This document shows, one piece after another, positions 23,526-35,047 of a DNA stretch of 64,000 nucleotides. Positions within the stretch are counted from its first letter, which is position 1, and each line of letters opens with the position of its first letter. A model generated the notes under the pieces. It was not told the origin of the DNA, ran no database searches, and was given only the letters and a program-made list of their open reading frames with translations. This DNA comes from Cinnamomum chago (Eukaryota; Streptophyta; Magnoliopsida; Laurales; Lauraceae): NCBI GenBank assembly GCA_038049695.1, contig CP142455.1, positions 65,482,501-65,546,500 on the forward strand. Direction: 5' to 3'. The position numbers and the translations under genes are program-made.

Positions 23526-24252
23526 TGTAAGTGCCTAAAAATTACGGACTTAGCTAATGGAGGATCAAGCTCCTGATTTGAGGATTTGGGGAAGACGAAG
23601 GGAAAGGATCGGGCCTCCAATGACCTGAAAGGAAGAAGATGACAGTTAGAGACCCTGGCTATGGGCAGCCGAAGGCCCTCCGACGCTCAAGTCAGTGTGA
23701 GAACTGAAAGAGAATGGAGAAAGAGAGTTCTGGGAGGGGAGGATTATGCGTACCTCGCATGGTTTTCCTTCATGCAATATATATAGACGTGAGAGTCATC
23801 ATGGCACTGTCCACATGAAGGGATGACAGTCCCATCAGCGTGTATTCGTACCTCCTGAGTGGGGGTAGGTAAAAAGGGAATGTCCCATCGGACCAGCACC
23901 CCTTACCTATGGACATGACTTTAGATAAGGCGTGCTCCTTATCTAGGTCCGGCGCCCACTCTGTTGTCAGTTTGCCGATCCCGTCATGGCAGCGCATTTA
24001 TGGCCACATTAATGGCTGAGTGACAGGGGCCGAGATCAGAAAGAGGCTGAGGCCGAGGTCGGGAAGAGGCTGAGGCCGAGGTCGGGAAGAGGCTGAGGCC
24101 GAGGTCGGGACTCGTGACGTAGCCACCGAGACTCGCCCTACGATTCTTCCGAGATGACGTTGCGGCCGACCTTGAGCGGTGCCGAGACCAATGGTAACCG
24201 AGACTGGAGGGTGACCCCATCTAAATCCGCGAGCACCGAACGACCCCACACA
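23526..24252 (-). repeat. 3' LTR of the Tat element
   Basis: 727 bp, opening TGTGTGGGGTCG and closing GGCACTTACA on the minus strand. It contains three tandem copies of a 23-bp unit (core GAGGCCGAGGTCGGGAAG) at about 24,030-24,105; the other LTR has two. A purine-rich stretch (AGGGGGCAAT) abuts it internally at about 24,253-24,262, the position of a polypurine tract. Confidence 0.95.
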
Positions 24253-24575
24253 ATTGCCCCCTATCTCTCAACCCCTTGGGCTTAGTCCGGGGTCGGGAGA
24301 TACGATTCGGAAGCGATGGGGCCGTCTTTTCGTATCTTGCTTTTATGAGATTCTCATCATGACGCCCCTCCGTCTGCCCTAGGCAATAAATAGGGCACCA
24401 TAATGGCTTCGCTCTGTCAAGCACGTGGGACGCCGTTCCGTATGTTCGAGGTGATAAATATCGTACCAGAGGCGTGGGGGAAGGCGAACCGTTGCCGCCA
24501 CGTGGAGTCTCCTGTCTGGTCGGTCGCCGGGATCGAAACGACGCGTGGCAGGGTAATGAAGAGGGGCGTTCCCTC

Positions 24576-24583
24576 TATAAAAA
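24576..24583 (+). promoter_or_regulatory. TATA-like site upstream of the antisense open region
   Basis: TATAAAAA about 280 bp before the first ATG of the plus-strand open region, followed by a CT-rich leader. Its position and orientation would suit transcription opposite to gag-pol. Confidence 0.45.
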
Positions 24584-24862
24584 TGGAAGCGCCCCCTTCC
24601 CTTTCTCTTTTACCTTGGTTGTTTGTCTGAGAAGGAGAGCTCTGTTGAAGACGAAGTTCTGCCACAGATTTTGCTGAAACACGAATTCTTTCTAGCCTTC
24701 TGCTTCTCCGTCCTTAGTAATCTTCAGCATCCTTTCTGTGAGTCTTCTCTCTCTGCTATTTCTTTGTGCCTCCTTTCTTCTCTTCGCTTTCAGAAGGTTT
24801 AGGTCCTTTAGGGTTTTTCCAGTTTTTCATTCTTAGTCACCTGCCTCCTATCCTTCCAAGAA

Positions 24863-27261
24863 ATGGGGATTTATAGCCACTGGTTAGAGGGTCCTGCAGC
24901 CTTGGAAGCCTTTAGGTCGTCGTTTAAGATCCCGGCCGACGTCTTGGTTAAACCTGACGACCTCGGGGACCTTCCTGGTGGCCTTACCCGGTACAACAAC
25001 TGGATGCCTTTCACCCTGCTGTCGGTGTGTGAAGGGGGGGTCAGGTTCCCCATCCACCAACTCCTCCGGTCCTGCCTCAATGCGTGGCACATCTGCCCCT
25101 TCCAGTTGATGCCGAATGGTTTCAAGATTATAATGGGCGTGGCGGAGCTAAATTGGATCCTCGACATCGATCTCGGGGTACATGACATAGAAGATGTTTA
25201 TGACATCTGCAAAGCTGCAGGGGGTGAGGATTTTTACTATCTCCGGGTGAAGCCCAGGCGTCGGCCCTTGGTGAATGCCCTAGAGGACTCGAACAAGTAC
25301 GCCGGATACGAACGGATCTTGGTCTCGGGGAACTGGAAGTTCAAGGGTACCGAGACCGAAGTGGAGAGGAGAATCCAGGTCCCACGGAAACCTGGGGCCC
25401 CTCCCAGTAAATACCTGTCCTTTGTGCTGTTTTTGCTCTTTTCTTTATGCCAAGCTGACGCCCTTGCTGTTTTCTTACGCAGGCATTCAGAAGAGGAGGA
25501 GGGAGGCCAATTTCGACGAGTGGAAGAGGAACGACGCGTGGTTGGAGAAGATTAGCAGTTACCACGGTCACCACGACCGAGCTGCCTTCTCTCTTCTTGG
25601 GTACAAGCCGCGGTACCGGTCTTATACTAGTAAGACTGCCGAGGTCCCCCTCGCACCGGTAGGGGAGGTCGTACTCGCGCTTGCCGAGACCAGCGGCCAA
25701 GCCACGGAGCCTCAAGACCCGATTGTCATTACCGACAGCCCTCCCTCCCGAGGTCAAAGAGGAGAAGAAGAGGAAGAGATGGAAGGACAGCGCCCCCCTT
25801 TGAAGAACTTGGGTGCTGCGATTTTTGCGGGCCGAGCTCCCCCCGCCTCCAATCGTGCCCCCAGTGGGTCGGGCGCCTCCCAAGGCTCCGCAGCGGCTGC
25901 TTCCTCCGTCTCGTCGGGAGCAGCGTCGGGAGCGGCTGGGGCCGCCTCCTCAAAAGCTAAGAAGGGGAGGTCGGTGGAACCCCCCAAGGAGGTCCGGCAG
26001 CCCAAGGAATCTCATCCGCTCAAGGACAGCAGGCCGCGGGTGGTCGAGCCCGCGAAGGAAGCTCTGCCGCCTCTGCCGCTGCCGTAGAGGGATACCCGGT
26101 CTCGGCCCGTTGAGGCCGGAAAGGAGGGCGAGGGGCCCCCTCCCGAGAAGAGGCCTCGCCTGGCGGGCGTGGAGGGGAGGCCCCAGGGAGCGGAGTCGCA
26201 GGCCCAGCCTTCAGTGCCGGCACCTTGGAGGCCCAACTTCGACCTCAACCCCAACGAGCCCATGACCATGGGGGAGCGGCTGGGCTCCAGCTGGGAGTCG
26301 GTCGTGGCCCTTGGCCGGGGATGTGCCCTCCCCTTGGACATGGAGAAGCACAAGAAGGTTGCGTCGGCGGGTCTACTTCATCAGACTATGAGGTCGTCGC
26401 TTGAGGTAGTCTTCTTCCTCCTGGTTTCAAATTTCTGCCCCCTGGTTGCTTGAATCGATCGATCCCCTTACTATTTTTATCCTTTTGTAGAATGTACAGA
26501 GGACTCAGGTGCTAATGGATAGTCTGGCGGAAAGGACTGCCTATATCGCCGCCCTGGAGAAGGAGAAGAAGAAGATGGGGGGCGCGCTGGAGGCCAGCGC
26601 GGCCGAAATAAAGAAGGCGGAGGAGAAGCTCGCTCAGTCTGCAACTGAGCAACAAGCGGCAAAGGCCGAAATTATCAAGTTGTGGGGCGAGAACAAAAAT
26701 TTGAGGGGCGCCTTTGACGATAAGGCCAAGAGGGCGGCCACCCTGGAGGCCGAGCTCGCCAAAAAGGGGACCGAGCTCACCAAGAGGGAGGCTGAGCTTG
26801 CTGGAAAGCAGAACGAGTTGGCCAGGAAGGAGTCTGAGCTCGAGGCCTCCAGGAAAGAGAAGGCCGATGTCGAGTCCACCCTGAGGGCCCAAGCCGCGAA
26901 AGCTTATCAAGAGGGGGTGGACTGGGCGTCGGAGGAGTATACGGCTCAAATCATGGATCTGAGCCCGGTGCTGTTTGAGATGGGGTGCAAGGAGGCTCTC
27001 CGCAAGTATGGGGTTTCTGAGGACGATCCCATATTCGCGGACCTTCCCAAGTTCCGGCCTGCAGTGCCGGGTTCAGAATCAGAGCCTGGCTCCAATCCTC
27101 CTGGGACCCCTACCGAAGTTCCAGACGTGCCCCCTCCTCCTCCGACCCCCACCGAGGCCGAAGCGACCCAGGCTCCTCCTCTGGCTCCTCCATCTGATGC
27201 TCCTGCCCCATCAGATCCTCCAGCTCCAGAAAATAAAGAAGCGGCGCTCGAGAAGCCATAG
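24863..27261 (+). CDS. Antisense open region of the Tat element (gypsy-type transposon domain protein)
   Basis: Several long open stretches run opposite to gag-pol, between integrase and the 3' LTR. The first (from ATG 24,863, about 180 residues) resembles the plant 'putative gypsy type transposon' domain (PF04195 as I recall): FPIHQLLRSCLNAWHICPFQ, LMPNGFKIIMGVAELNW. The middle is rich in Ala, Pro, Ser and charged residues. The last (26,509-27,261) is a strong coiled coil (AELAKKGTELTKREAELAGK) ending in a proline-rich tail. Some junctions between open stretches look like splice sites, so a spliced transcript is possible. Such antisense ORFs are known in Tat relatives; their function is unknown. 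Listed as part of a fossil element, not as a host gene. Confidence 0.7.
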
Positions 27262-27657
27262 GATTTTTATCTCTTATGCAATTTTTTCTTTTCTTTCGGA
27301 TTGTATAGAAAGCTCTGTATCCATTCCTCCATTAATGAATTTTTCTTTTTGATTCACCAACTGTTTTCCTATCTCTTTCTCCCTGCTATGTGATGTGGAT
27401 GTTTTGGTGCGAAATCTTGCAAGTCTTTGAGGTCGGTAGAACATCTAGACTTTAACCCTTCTTTCTCAAGAAGGAATTTGCAGTTAGTTTCGGCTCATAC
27501 CCCGAGATGCGGCCCGTTCGCTGGAGAGCTGGGCATGGACCAAACTTGTGCGTAGGCCGAACTCTGTGCCTTCGCGGATGGCCCTATTCGCATCCCGTGG
27601 TGATTGTTGCTCGGAGTTGCTGTGAGGGACAGAGCCTTGGTCCCGTGACTGGCTTCT

Positions 27658-27962
27658 AGGAGGCTGGCGCGAGGGCCGGTGCCTTGGGGAGTTGGTCCTG
27701 TGACCGAACTCAAGGAGGCTGGCGCGAGGGCCGGAGCCTTGGGGAGTTGGTCCTGTGACCGAACTAAAGGAGGCTGGCGCAAGGGCCAGAGCCTTGGGGA
27801 GTTGGTCCTGTGACCGAACTCAAGGAGGCTGGCACGAGGGCCGGAGCCTTGGGGAGTTGGTCCTGTGACCGAACTCAAGGAGGCTGGCGCGAGGGCCGGA
27901 GCCTTGGGGAGTTGGTCCTGTGACCGAACTCAAGGAGGCTGGCGCGAGGGTCGGAGCCTTGT
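27658..27962. repeat. 55-bp tandem repeat, about 5.5 copies
   Basis: Unit AGGAGGCTGGCGCGAGGGCC plus 35 more bases, starting at 27,658, 27,713, 27,768, 27,823, 27,878 and 27,933. Copies are nearly identical. It lies between the end of the antisense open region and the end of integrase, where the two transcription units would converge. Confidence 0.95.
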
Positions 27963-28036
27963 TTTCAACTGGAAGGACATAAGGCAGATCTTTGCCAAAA
28001 GGCTCTTCTTTATTGATCAATCATTTTGAGTACAAT

Positions 28037-31000
28037 CTAGAAGTAATATTTCTTGAGGTGCGCAGCGTTCCATGGTCGTGGCAACTCCTTGTCATCCATC
28101 CCTTCAAGTCTGTAGGCCGACCTTCCTGAGACTGAGACCACTTTGTAGGGGCCGAGCCAGTTCGGCGCAAGTTTGCCTTCATTAGGATCTTTATCAGCTG
28201 GGAGCGCTTTCTTCAAGACTAGTTCTCCAACCGAGAACCTTCTTTCTCTAACCTTCTGATTATATCCTCGGGACAGCTGCTGCTGATAGGCGGCCAGACG
28301 CACGGACGCTGCTTCCCTTCGTTCCTCGGCCAGGTTGAGCTCTCTGGCGAGGTTTATCTCGTTCTGCCCTTGATCGAATAGATTCGTCCTTAAGGTCGGG
28401 AGGCCGACCTCGAGAGGGATTACAGCCTCCATCCCGTAGGCTAATGAAAAAGGGGTTGCCGAGGTGGATCGCCTCGGGGTGGTTCTGTACGCCCAAAGGA
28501 CACTTGGCAATTCTTCTGTCCACCTGCCTTTAGCTTTATCGAGCCTTTTCTTCAGTCCTTCCAGGACCACTTTGTTTGAGATTTCCGCCTGCCCATTGCT
28601 CTGTGGGTAGGCCGGGGTTGCATAGAGGTTCCTGATGCCGAGCTCTTGGCAGAAGTTTTTGAAGAATTTTGAATCGAACTGGGTTCCGTTGTCCGAGACC
28701 AGGGTCCTGGGGATCCCGAATTGTGTGACGATGTTCCTCCATACGAAATTCTTTGTGTCGTGCTCGGTGATGGAGGATAAGGCCTCCGCCTCAATCCATT
28801 TTGCGAAGTAGTCGGTGCCCACCATCAGCCATCTCTTGTTTCCTGGAATTCGGTGAAGAGGCCTCACAATGTCTAGTCCCCATTGAGCGAAGGGCCAAGG
28901 ACTAGAGATAGGGCTAAGGTCCCGAGCTGGCTGGTGAAGGGAATGGGAGAACTTCTGGCATTTTTCGCATTTCCTGGCGTAGATCTGGGCATCCTTTTGC
29001 ATGTAGGGCCACCAGTAGCCCTGGCTGATAGCTCTGTAAGCCAGTGATCTTTCCCCGATGTGGCTTCCACAGATTCCCTCGTGAATTTCAAAGAGGAAGT
29101 CTTCCACTTTGCTCAGATGGACGCATTGGAGGTATGGTCCTAAATAGGATTTTCTGTAGAGCTTTTCATCCGGTGATAGCCAGAAGTGAGCTGCTTTCAG
29201 CCTGACCTTGTGAGCTTCAGTCTTGTCTTCAGGGAGCTTATCTTCTCTCAAAAATGTCACGATTGGGTCCATCCAGCTTGGGCCGAGATCGGTGCGCAAT
29301 ACTTGCCGAACTGGAAGGAGCTCTATGCTCGGTCTTTCCAGCGCCCCCACATCCACTGTCCTTCTCTTCCCAGGTTCTACGGCCTAGGCCAAGCTTGCCA
29401 GGGCGTCTGCATGGCGATTGGACTCCCTGCCGATTTTCCTGACTTCAGCTTTTTCAAACTGGGAGAGGAGCTGCCTGGTGTGGGCTAGGTAGGCCATCAT
29501 CCTTTCATCTCTGGCTTGGTAGTCTCCGCTCAGCTGGCTCGTCACCAACTGGGAGTCACTGAAGACTGCCACCCGACGCGCCCCCAGCACCTTTGCACTG
29601 CCGAGACCGGCGATCAGGGCTTCATATTCTGCTTCATTATTTGATGCCTTGAAGTCCAGGGTCAGTGCTTGCTCAATGACTAGTCCTTCTGAAGATTGAA
29701 GGACAACGCCGGCGCCTGCTCTTCTGGTAGTTGACGATCCGTCAACGAAGACTTTCCAGGCTGACTCAAGGAATTTTTTCCAAGACTGGTCTTCCTCGGT
29801 CTCGGTTTCAGCTTCATCATTGCTCTTGGGGTCCCCCAGTTCGGTATCGAGCGAGGTCGGTGCCGAACTAGGAGAGGTGAATTCGACGACGAAGTCTTCC
29901 AGGACCTGTGCCTTGATCGCCGTTCTGGGTTGATATTGGATATCGAACTGACCTAGTTCGACGGCCCACTTGGAGAAGCGGCCAGAAAAGTCCGCCTTGC
30001 GGAAGAGAGATTTGAGTGGGAATTCCGTGATGACCACCACCGTGTGTGTCTGGAAGTAATGGGAGAGCTTGCGAGAGGCGCTGATCAGTGCCAGTGCTAG
30101 CTTCTCAAGTGGTAGGTACCTGGTCTCAGCGTCGAGCAGGGTTTTGCTGGTGTAATAGATGGGGTACTGCTGCTTGTTGCTTTCTCGAACCAGCACCGAG
30201 CTCACCGCATGGTCCTAGACTGCAAGGTAAAGATAGAGAAAATCATCTTGCGACGGAGTGGACAAAAGTGGCGGTGAGGAGAGGTACCTTTTGAGCGTTT
30301 CTAATGCCAAGTCGCATTCAGGAGTCCATTGGAACTTGGAACGTTTCTTTAGGAGCTGAAAGAAAGGGCGGCACTTGTCCGAGGCTCGGCTGATGAAGCG
30401 GTTAAGTGCAGCAGCCATTCCTGTGAGTCGCTGGACTTGCTTGGCCGAGGTGGGGCGCTGGATTGACTGGATGGCTGCAATCTGTTCGGGATTAGCCTCG
30501 ATCCCTCTTCTGGTCACCAAGCTGCCCAGGAATTTGCCCAAACCGACGCCAAACGCACACTTGGAAGCATTTAGTTTGAGCTGGAACTTTCGGAGGATGG
30601 CAAATGTTTGGCGTAAGTCTGTCAGGTGGTTCTTCGACTCCTTGGACTTGACTACCATGTCATCAATATAGACCTCCATCGTCTTCCCGAGCTAGTTCTG
30701 GAACATTCTCGTGACCATCCGCTGATACGTTGCCCCGGCATTCTTCAATCCGAAGGGCATCACCTTGTAACAGTAGATGCCTCGAGGTGTTATAAATGCA
30801 GTTTTTTCCTCATCTGATTCGTGCAGCGGGATCTGATGGTAACCTCGGTAGGCGTCTAGGAAACTCATCCTGTCATGTCCCGAGGTGGCGTCGATCATCT
30901 GATCGATCTTTGGGAGGGGGAAGCTGTCCTTGGGGCAAGCTTTGTTGAGGTCGGTGAAATCCACGCAGACCCTCCATTTGCCGCTTTTCTTTTTTACCAC

Positions 31001-32197
31001 CACTGTGTTGGCGAGCCACTGGGGATAGTGCACCTCGCGGATCGCCCCAGCCTCGAGGAGCTTATCCACCTCTTCGATTACTGCCTCTGTCTGCGGGATC
31101 CCCGTCCTGCGAGCCTTCTGCATTATGGGCTTGTGTCCGGGATCCACATTCAGCTTGTGACACATGACCTTGGGGTCGATTCCTGGCATCTCATATGGAG
31201 TCCAGGCGAAGACATCCTTATTCAGAAGTAGGAAGTCTAGCAGCTCGGCCTTCTCGGTGTCGGGGAGCTGGCTACCCAGCATGAAGTAGCGCTCGGCGTC
31301 CTCGGGATTGATCCTGACCTCGGTGAGGTCCTCTATGCTTTTCTGCCCTGCCGTCCGCCCAACATCCTCAATCTCGGCTTCAAGCTCGGCCATATGCACC
31401 TGTCTCGGCTCTGCTCCCCCAGGTGTTACGGCTATGAGGCATTCTCGGGCCATCTGCTGATTTCCGCACACAGTCACAATCTCGAACGCCCCGTCATGCT
31501 TTGCTAATGGAAACTTGGGTTTTTGATGTAGGGTGGAGGGCACTGCTTCCATGGCATGCAGCCAACTCCGTCCCATGATCACATTGTAGGGGGATGGCGT
31601 GTCCACTACCATTAAGTCTGCCATCTTCGTGGCGCCTCCGATCCGGACTTCGAGTGAGATCCTGCCTTTGGGGTACACTGGTTCGGCGCTGAACCCCACT
31701 AGAGGGATATGGGCCTCCTGCAAGTCGGATTCGGTTAGGCCAAGCTGCTTAAAACAACTATAGTAGATGACCTCGGAGGAGCTCCCCGGATCCACAAGGA
31801 CGCGCTTGGTGGTGTAATTGTTGAGCCGCAGGGTGAGGATGAGGGCGTCATTATGGGGGAGCTGGACTCCCTTCAGGTCCTCATCTGAGAACCAAATCCT
31901 GGGCCTTTCCCACTTCACTCTCTTCGGGGCGCTTTCTAACTCTGCCGACATCACTTGCTTGCCGTGGGCAGCCCTCCTGGCCTCTGACCGAGCTCGGGTG
32001 CTTTCTTTGCTTGGGGAGGGGGCCAGGTGGATGACGTTGATGATACATGCTGGTTCGTCACTGTCCTGGTCTTCACTGGGCGGAGCGCGCCGCTGAGTTT
32101 GGTTAACCCTTTCTTCCTTCTTGATGTACTCTTGGAGGTGCCCGTCTTTAACGAGCTTTTCAAGGTGGGACTTTAGCGCAAAGCAGTCTTCGGTCAT
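28037..32197 (-). pseudogene. Tat element pol region (PR, RT, two-part RNase H, integrase)
   Basis: On the minus strand, from high to low coordinates: an aspartic-protease-like region (about 31.5-31.9 kb) with the ALILTLRLNNYTTKRVLVDP context; reverse transcriptase (about 30.3-31.2 kb) with KWRVCVDFTDLNKACPKDSF and VYIDDMVVKS; RNase H (about 29.4-30.2 kb), the last part of which (VFVDGSSTTRRAGAGVVLQS, NNEAEYEALIAGL) is the extra plant-type RNase H typical of Tat; then integrase (28,037-29,356) with CEKCQKF, the D,D-35-E core (GLDIV, SDNGTQF, SNGQAE) and a C-terminal chromatin-facing domain. Broken, with a small number of breaks; the integrase block itself reads open. Fossil. Confidence 0.9.
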
Positions 32198-32206
32198 GTG
32201 CCCGTG

Positions 32207-33958
32207 CTATTTGTGATAGGAGCAGTTCTTCTGCTGGTCTCGAGTAGACGGGTCGCTCATCATCGGCCGCGGCCACTGGAAGTACGGTTCTGCCTTGATC
32301 TTGTTCAGGATTCTGTAAATGGGCTCCTTGAACACAACACTGATGGCTCTGTAGGAATCGCCGGCAGGCTTGGGAGGTTGGAACCTTGGTCTCTTGCTGT
32401 TATCCGAGGAGATTGAGAAAGAGCGGGCGGGCTTCCTCTTATCCGACCTCGGTTTGGGGAACGCTCCTTCTCCGGCAGAGGCTTGATGCTTCTTCGGGAA
32501 TCCAAACCGCTCTATGCCGTGGGCCTCGTCCTCCTCTTGCTCAATGTACTGCTTCACCCTTGCCATTAGTGCTTTCATTGTAGCCACAGGGTTCCGGACC
32601 AGGTCTCTGCGGAGTTCGTTTCCTGGGAGTAAGCCCTCCCTGAAGCACATGATGGCGACTTCGTCGTTGGCGTCGGTAATCTGGCTATATATCGTCCAGA
32701 ATCTCCTGGCGAAGGCAGTGATACTCTCACCGTTTTTCATCCGGATCGCCATGAGATTGCTACCTGTCTTTGGGATGATGCAGTGTGCTTGAAACTTTTC
32801 AAGGAAAGAGCTCCGGAGCTGCCGCCAGCTCGAGACCGATCCGGGGAGGAGCGCGCAGAACCACCGGAGGGGGAGGTCCCCCAGACTGGATGAAAAGACC
32901 CTGCAGTTCAAAAGACCGACGTCCCCCCAGACCGACATCCGCTGAGTGAAATGCCGAAGATGCGCCTCTGGGTCCGAGGCTCCGTCATAAAGGACGAACC
33001 TCGGGACACTAAATCTCTCGGAGAGAGAGAAATTTTTTATTTCCTGCGAAAAGGGGGACATGCCCTGGTCGCTTTCTTCACATTCATCGGTCTGGTCTCG
33101 GGCAAACCCGACTTCGGCCAAGCGAGCCTGGACCTCCTGTTTGACGTAATGGTCCAGTAACTCCATGAAGTCCGCCCGGTCATCTGGTCTCGGTGATTCC
33201 GGCTCGTGCCGCGATCCCCCGAGGCCACTAGGCAGATGACTGCTGCTCGAGCCCTCCTCCTCACAGCGGTATCTTCTTCTGCTGTTGAGGACCTGCCTCA
33301 GGTCTCGGTTGTCCGGGTGGGCCTGCTGTCGCCGGGGAGGTGGACCACGAGACTTCCTCTCATTCATTTCGAGCCGCTCCTCGAGGCGACGAATCACCTC
33401 GTCTTTATCTTGGAGGGCCCGGTGCTGGGCATTGAGCTCTTCGAGCAGGGGGTTGTCATTTCTGGCTCCATGGGTTTGATGAAAGGACTGGCCGTCGTCG
33501 TGGACGCACTGGTGGGACTGACGGGATCCCGTCCTGACGGCGGTCTTGCCTCGTCGTCGAAGATCCGTCGTGGAGGCGTTCTGCTGCGGACCGCCGTGTG
33601 GCCGCTCACCAGTGTGGTGAGGAGTCTCACGACGGCTATCTTGGCGGAGGCGCGTGGTTATGGGCCGAGACGAAGAGGTCGATTGAACAATGCCCTCCAC
33701 GTATGCGGCACCCGTCTGCCTCACTGACCTCCTCTGACGCGGGGTCCCTGATGGCTCCTGCCCGACGGGAGGAGCTCCGGTCGGTCCCGGAGGGGGAAGA
33801 AGAGCAGAATGAAGGCCATGGGGTGGTTCCGGAACAACCGGCTGGGCTGGTTGCAACTGCAAGAATGGTGGAAACACAGGTTGCTCCCGTAACGGCAAGG
33901 ACGATGCTTTTTGGGGCTTCGATGGTCCTCCGCCACCGTATCTGGTCTTTGGAGGCAT
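32207..33958 (-). CDS. Tat element gag
   Basis: A single open frame of 583 codons next to the 5' LTR. The long basic, proline-rich N-terminal part is followed by a retrotransposon gag (capsid-like) domain, recognisable by FSVPRFVLYDGASDPEAHLR, LPLRWFCALLPGSVSSWRQL and SITAFARRFWTIYSQI. Gag would form the particle that packages element RNA. It belongs to the element at 23,526-34,713 and has no host role. Confidence 0.9.
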   Translation of the reverse strand: MPPKTRYGGGGPSKPQKASSLPLREQPVFPPFLQLQPAQPVVPEPPHGLHSALLPPPGPTGAPPVGQEPSGTPRQRRSVRQTGAAYVEGIVQSTSSSRPITTRLRQDSRRETPHHTGERPHGGPQQNASTTDLRRRGKTAVRTGSRQSHQCVHDDGQSFHQTHGARNDNPLLEELNAQHRALQDKDEVIRRLEERLEMNERKSRGPPPRRQQAHPDNRDLRQVLNSRRRYRCEEEGSSSSHLPSGLGGSRHEPESPRPDDRADFMELLDHYVKQEVQARLAEVGFARDQTDECEESDQGMSPFSQEIKNFSLSERFSVPRFVLYDGASDPEAHLRHFTQRMSVWGDVGLLNCRVFSSSLGDLPLRWFCALLPGSVSSWRQLRSSFLEKFQAHCIIPKTGSNLMAIRMKNGESITAFARRFWTIYSQITDANDEVAIMCFREGLLPGNELRRDLVRNPVATMKALMARVKQYIEQEEDEAHGIERFGFPKKHQASAGEGAFPKPRSDKRKPARSFSISSDNSKRPRFQPPKPAGDSYRAISVVFKEPIYRILNKIKAEPYFQWPRPMMSDPSTRDQQKNCSYHK

Positions 33959-33989
33959 TGTTTTTGCAGAGACTTTGGCACGGATCCTT

Positions 33990-34009
33990 TTCCCACAGAC
34001 GGCGCCAAC
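33990..34009 (-). other. Primer-binding-site-like sequence
   Basis: Immediately inside the 5' LTR the minus strand reads TTGGCGCCGTCTGTGGGAA. TGGCGCCG-type sequences at this position are common in plant Gypsy elements and pair with a tRNA 3' end. Confidence 0.65.
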
Positions 34010-34713
34010 TGTAAGTGCCTAAAAATTACGGACTTAGCTAATGGAGGATCAAGCTCCTGATTTGAGGATTTGGGGAAGACGAAGGGAAAGGATCGGGCCT
34101 CCAATGACCTGAAAGGAAGAAGATGACAGTCAGAGACCCTGGCTATGGGCAGTCGAAAGCCCTCCGACGCTCAAGTCAATGTGAGAACTGAAAGAGAATG
34201 GAGAAAGAGAGTTCTAGGAGGGGAGGATTATGCGTACCTCGCATGGTTTTCCTTCATGCAATATATATAGACGTGAGAGTCATCATGACACTGTCCACAT
34301 GAAAGGATGACAGTCCCATCAGCGTGTATTCGTACCTCCTGAGTGGGGGTAGGTAAAAAGGGAATGTCCCATCGGACCAGCACCCCTTGCCTATGGACAT
34401 GACTTTAGATAAGGCGTGCTCCTTATCTAGGTCCGGCGCCCACTCTGTTGTCAGTTTGCCGATCCCGTCATGGCAGCGCATTTATGGTCACATTAATGGC
34501 TGAGTGACAGGGGCCGAGATCAGAAAGAGGCTGAGGCCGAGGTCGGGAAGAGGCTGAGGCCGAGGTCGGGACTCGTGACGTAGCCACCGAGACTCGCCCT
34601 ACGATTCTTCCGAGATGACGTTGCGGCCGACCTTGAGCGGTGCCGAGACCAATGGTAACCGAGACTGGAGGGTGACCCCATCTAAATCCGCGAGCACCGA
34701 ACGACCCCACACA
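34010..34713 (-). repeat. 5' LTR of the Tat element
   Basis: 704 bp, same ends as the partner LTR, with two instead of three copies of the 23-bp unit. It abuts the PBS-like site at 34,009 and the CCTAT duplication at 34,714. Confidence 0.95.
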
Positions 34714-35047
34714 CCTATATTTCCATATCAAGAAGGTAGTGTGATACAGAATGAAAGCTGCCCAGACCTAAGAGTAGTTGAGGAGATAGTCCGCTGGTAG
34801 AGGAACTGCTAACTACAATCAACCAATTCCAGAGATTTGAGGGAAAAGAGCAAGTGAAGAAGACATGGAGGTCAGATTCTTCCTATTTGTCGCAAAAGAT
34901 ATATTTGGAAGCAAGATGGACCCCTTTTGACGTTGTCCAATTTTTGGTTGGAATGCGTCTATGAAGAAGCCTCCATGCCTCCATCCTAAACACAAGAACC
35001 TCGGTTTGATGTCTGCATTCCAGGGAAGGGGAGCCCAATGCACTCGC
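34714..35047 (-). mobile_element. L1-type LINE fragment, zf-RVT part
   Basis: The minus strand gives WNADIKPRFLCLGWRLLHRR, IPTKNWTTSKGVHLASKYIF, then after one stop ESDLHVFFTCSFPSNLWNWL. This is the zinc-binding domain that follows RT in plant L1 ORF2. It continues into 23,207-23,525; the Gypsy element sits in between. It stops abruptly at the LTR-like block at 35,048. Confidence 0.8.

Larger units (their letters stand above)
23526..34713 (-). mobile_element. Ty3/Gypsy element, Tat lineage, 11.2 kb (fossil)
   Basis: LTRs at 23,526-24,252 and 34,010-34,713 face the same way, and perfect 5-bp target duplications CCTAT (23,521-23,525 and 34,714-34,718) flank the element. Coding order on the minus strand is gag, then protease-RT-RNase H-integrase (Gypsy order). 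A long spacer to the 3' LTR carries an open region on the opposite strand, a hallmark of Tat elements. The LTRs differ by about nine base substitutions (all transitions by eye) plus one extra copy of a 23-bp unit, near 1.3%. Insertion is therefore fairly recent: roughly half a million to a few million years depending on the rate assumed. Nearly complete, but pol carries a few breaks. It lies inside an older L1 fragment. Confidence 0.95.

Noticed and set aside
24863-27261. Host gene with introns
   Set aside because: Lies wholly between the two LTRs of one Gypsy element, at the place where Tat elements carry antisense frames.
27495-28020. Proline- and serine-rich minus-strand proteins
   Set aside because: They are translations of the 55-bp tandem array in a frame that stays open because the repeat has no stop.
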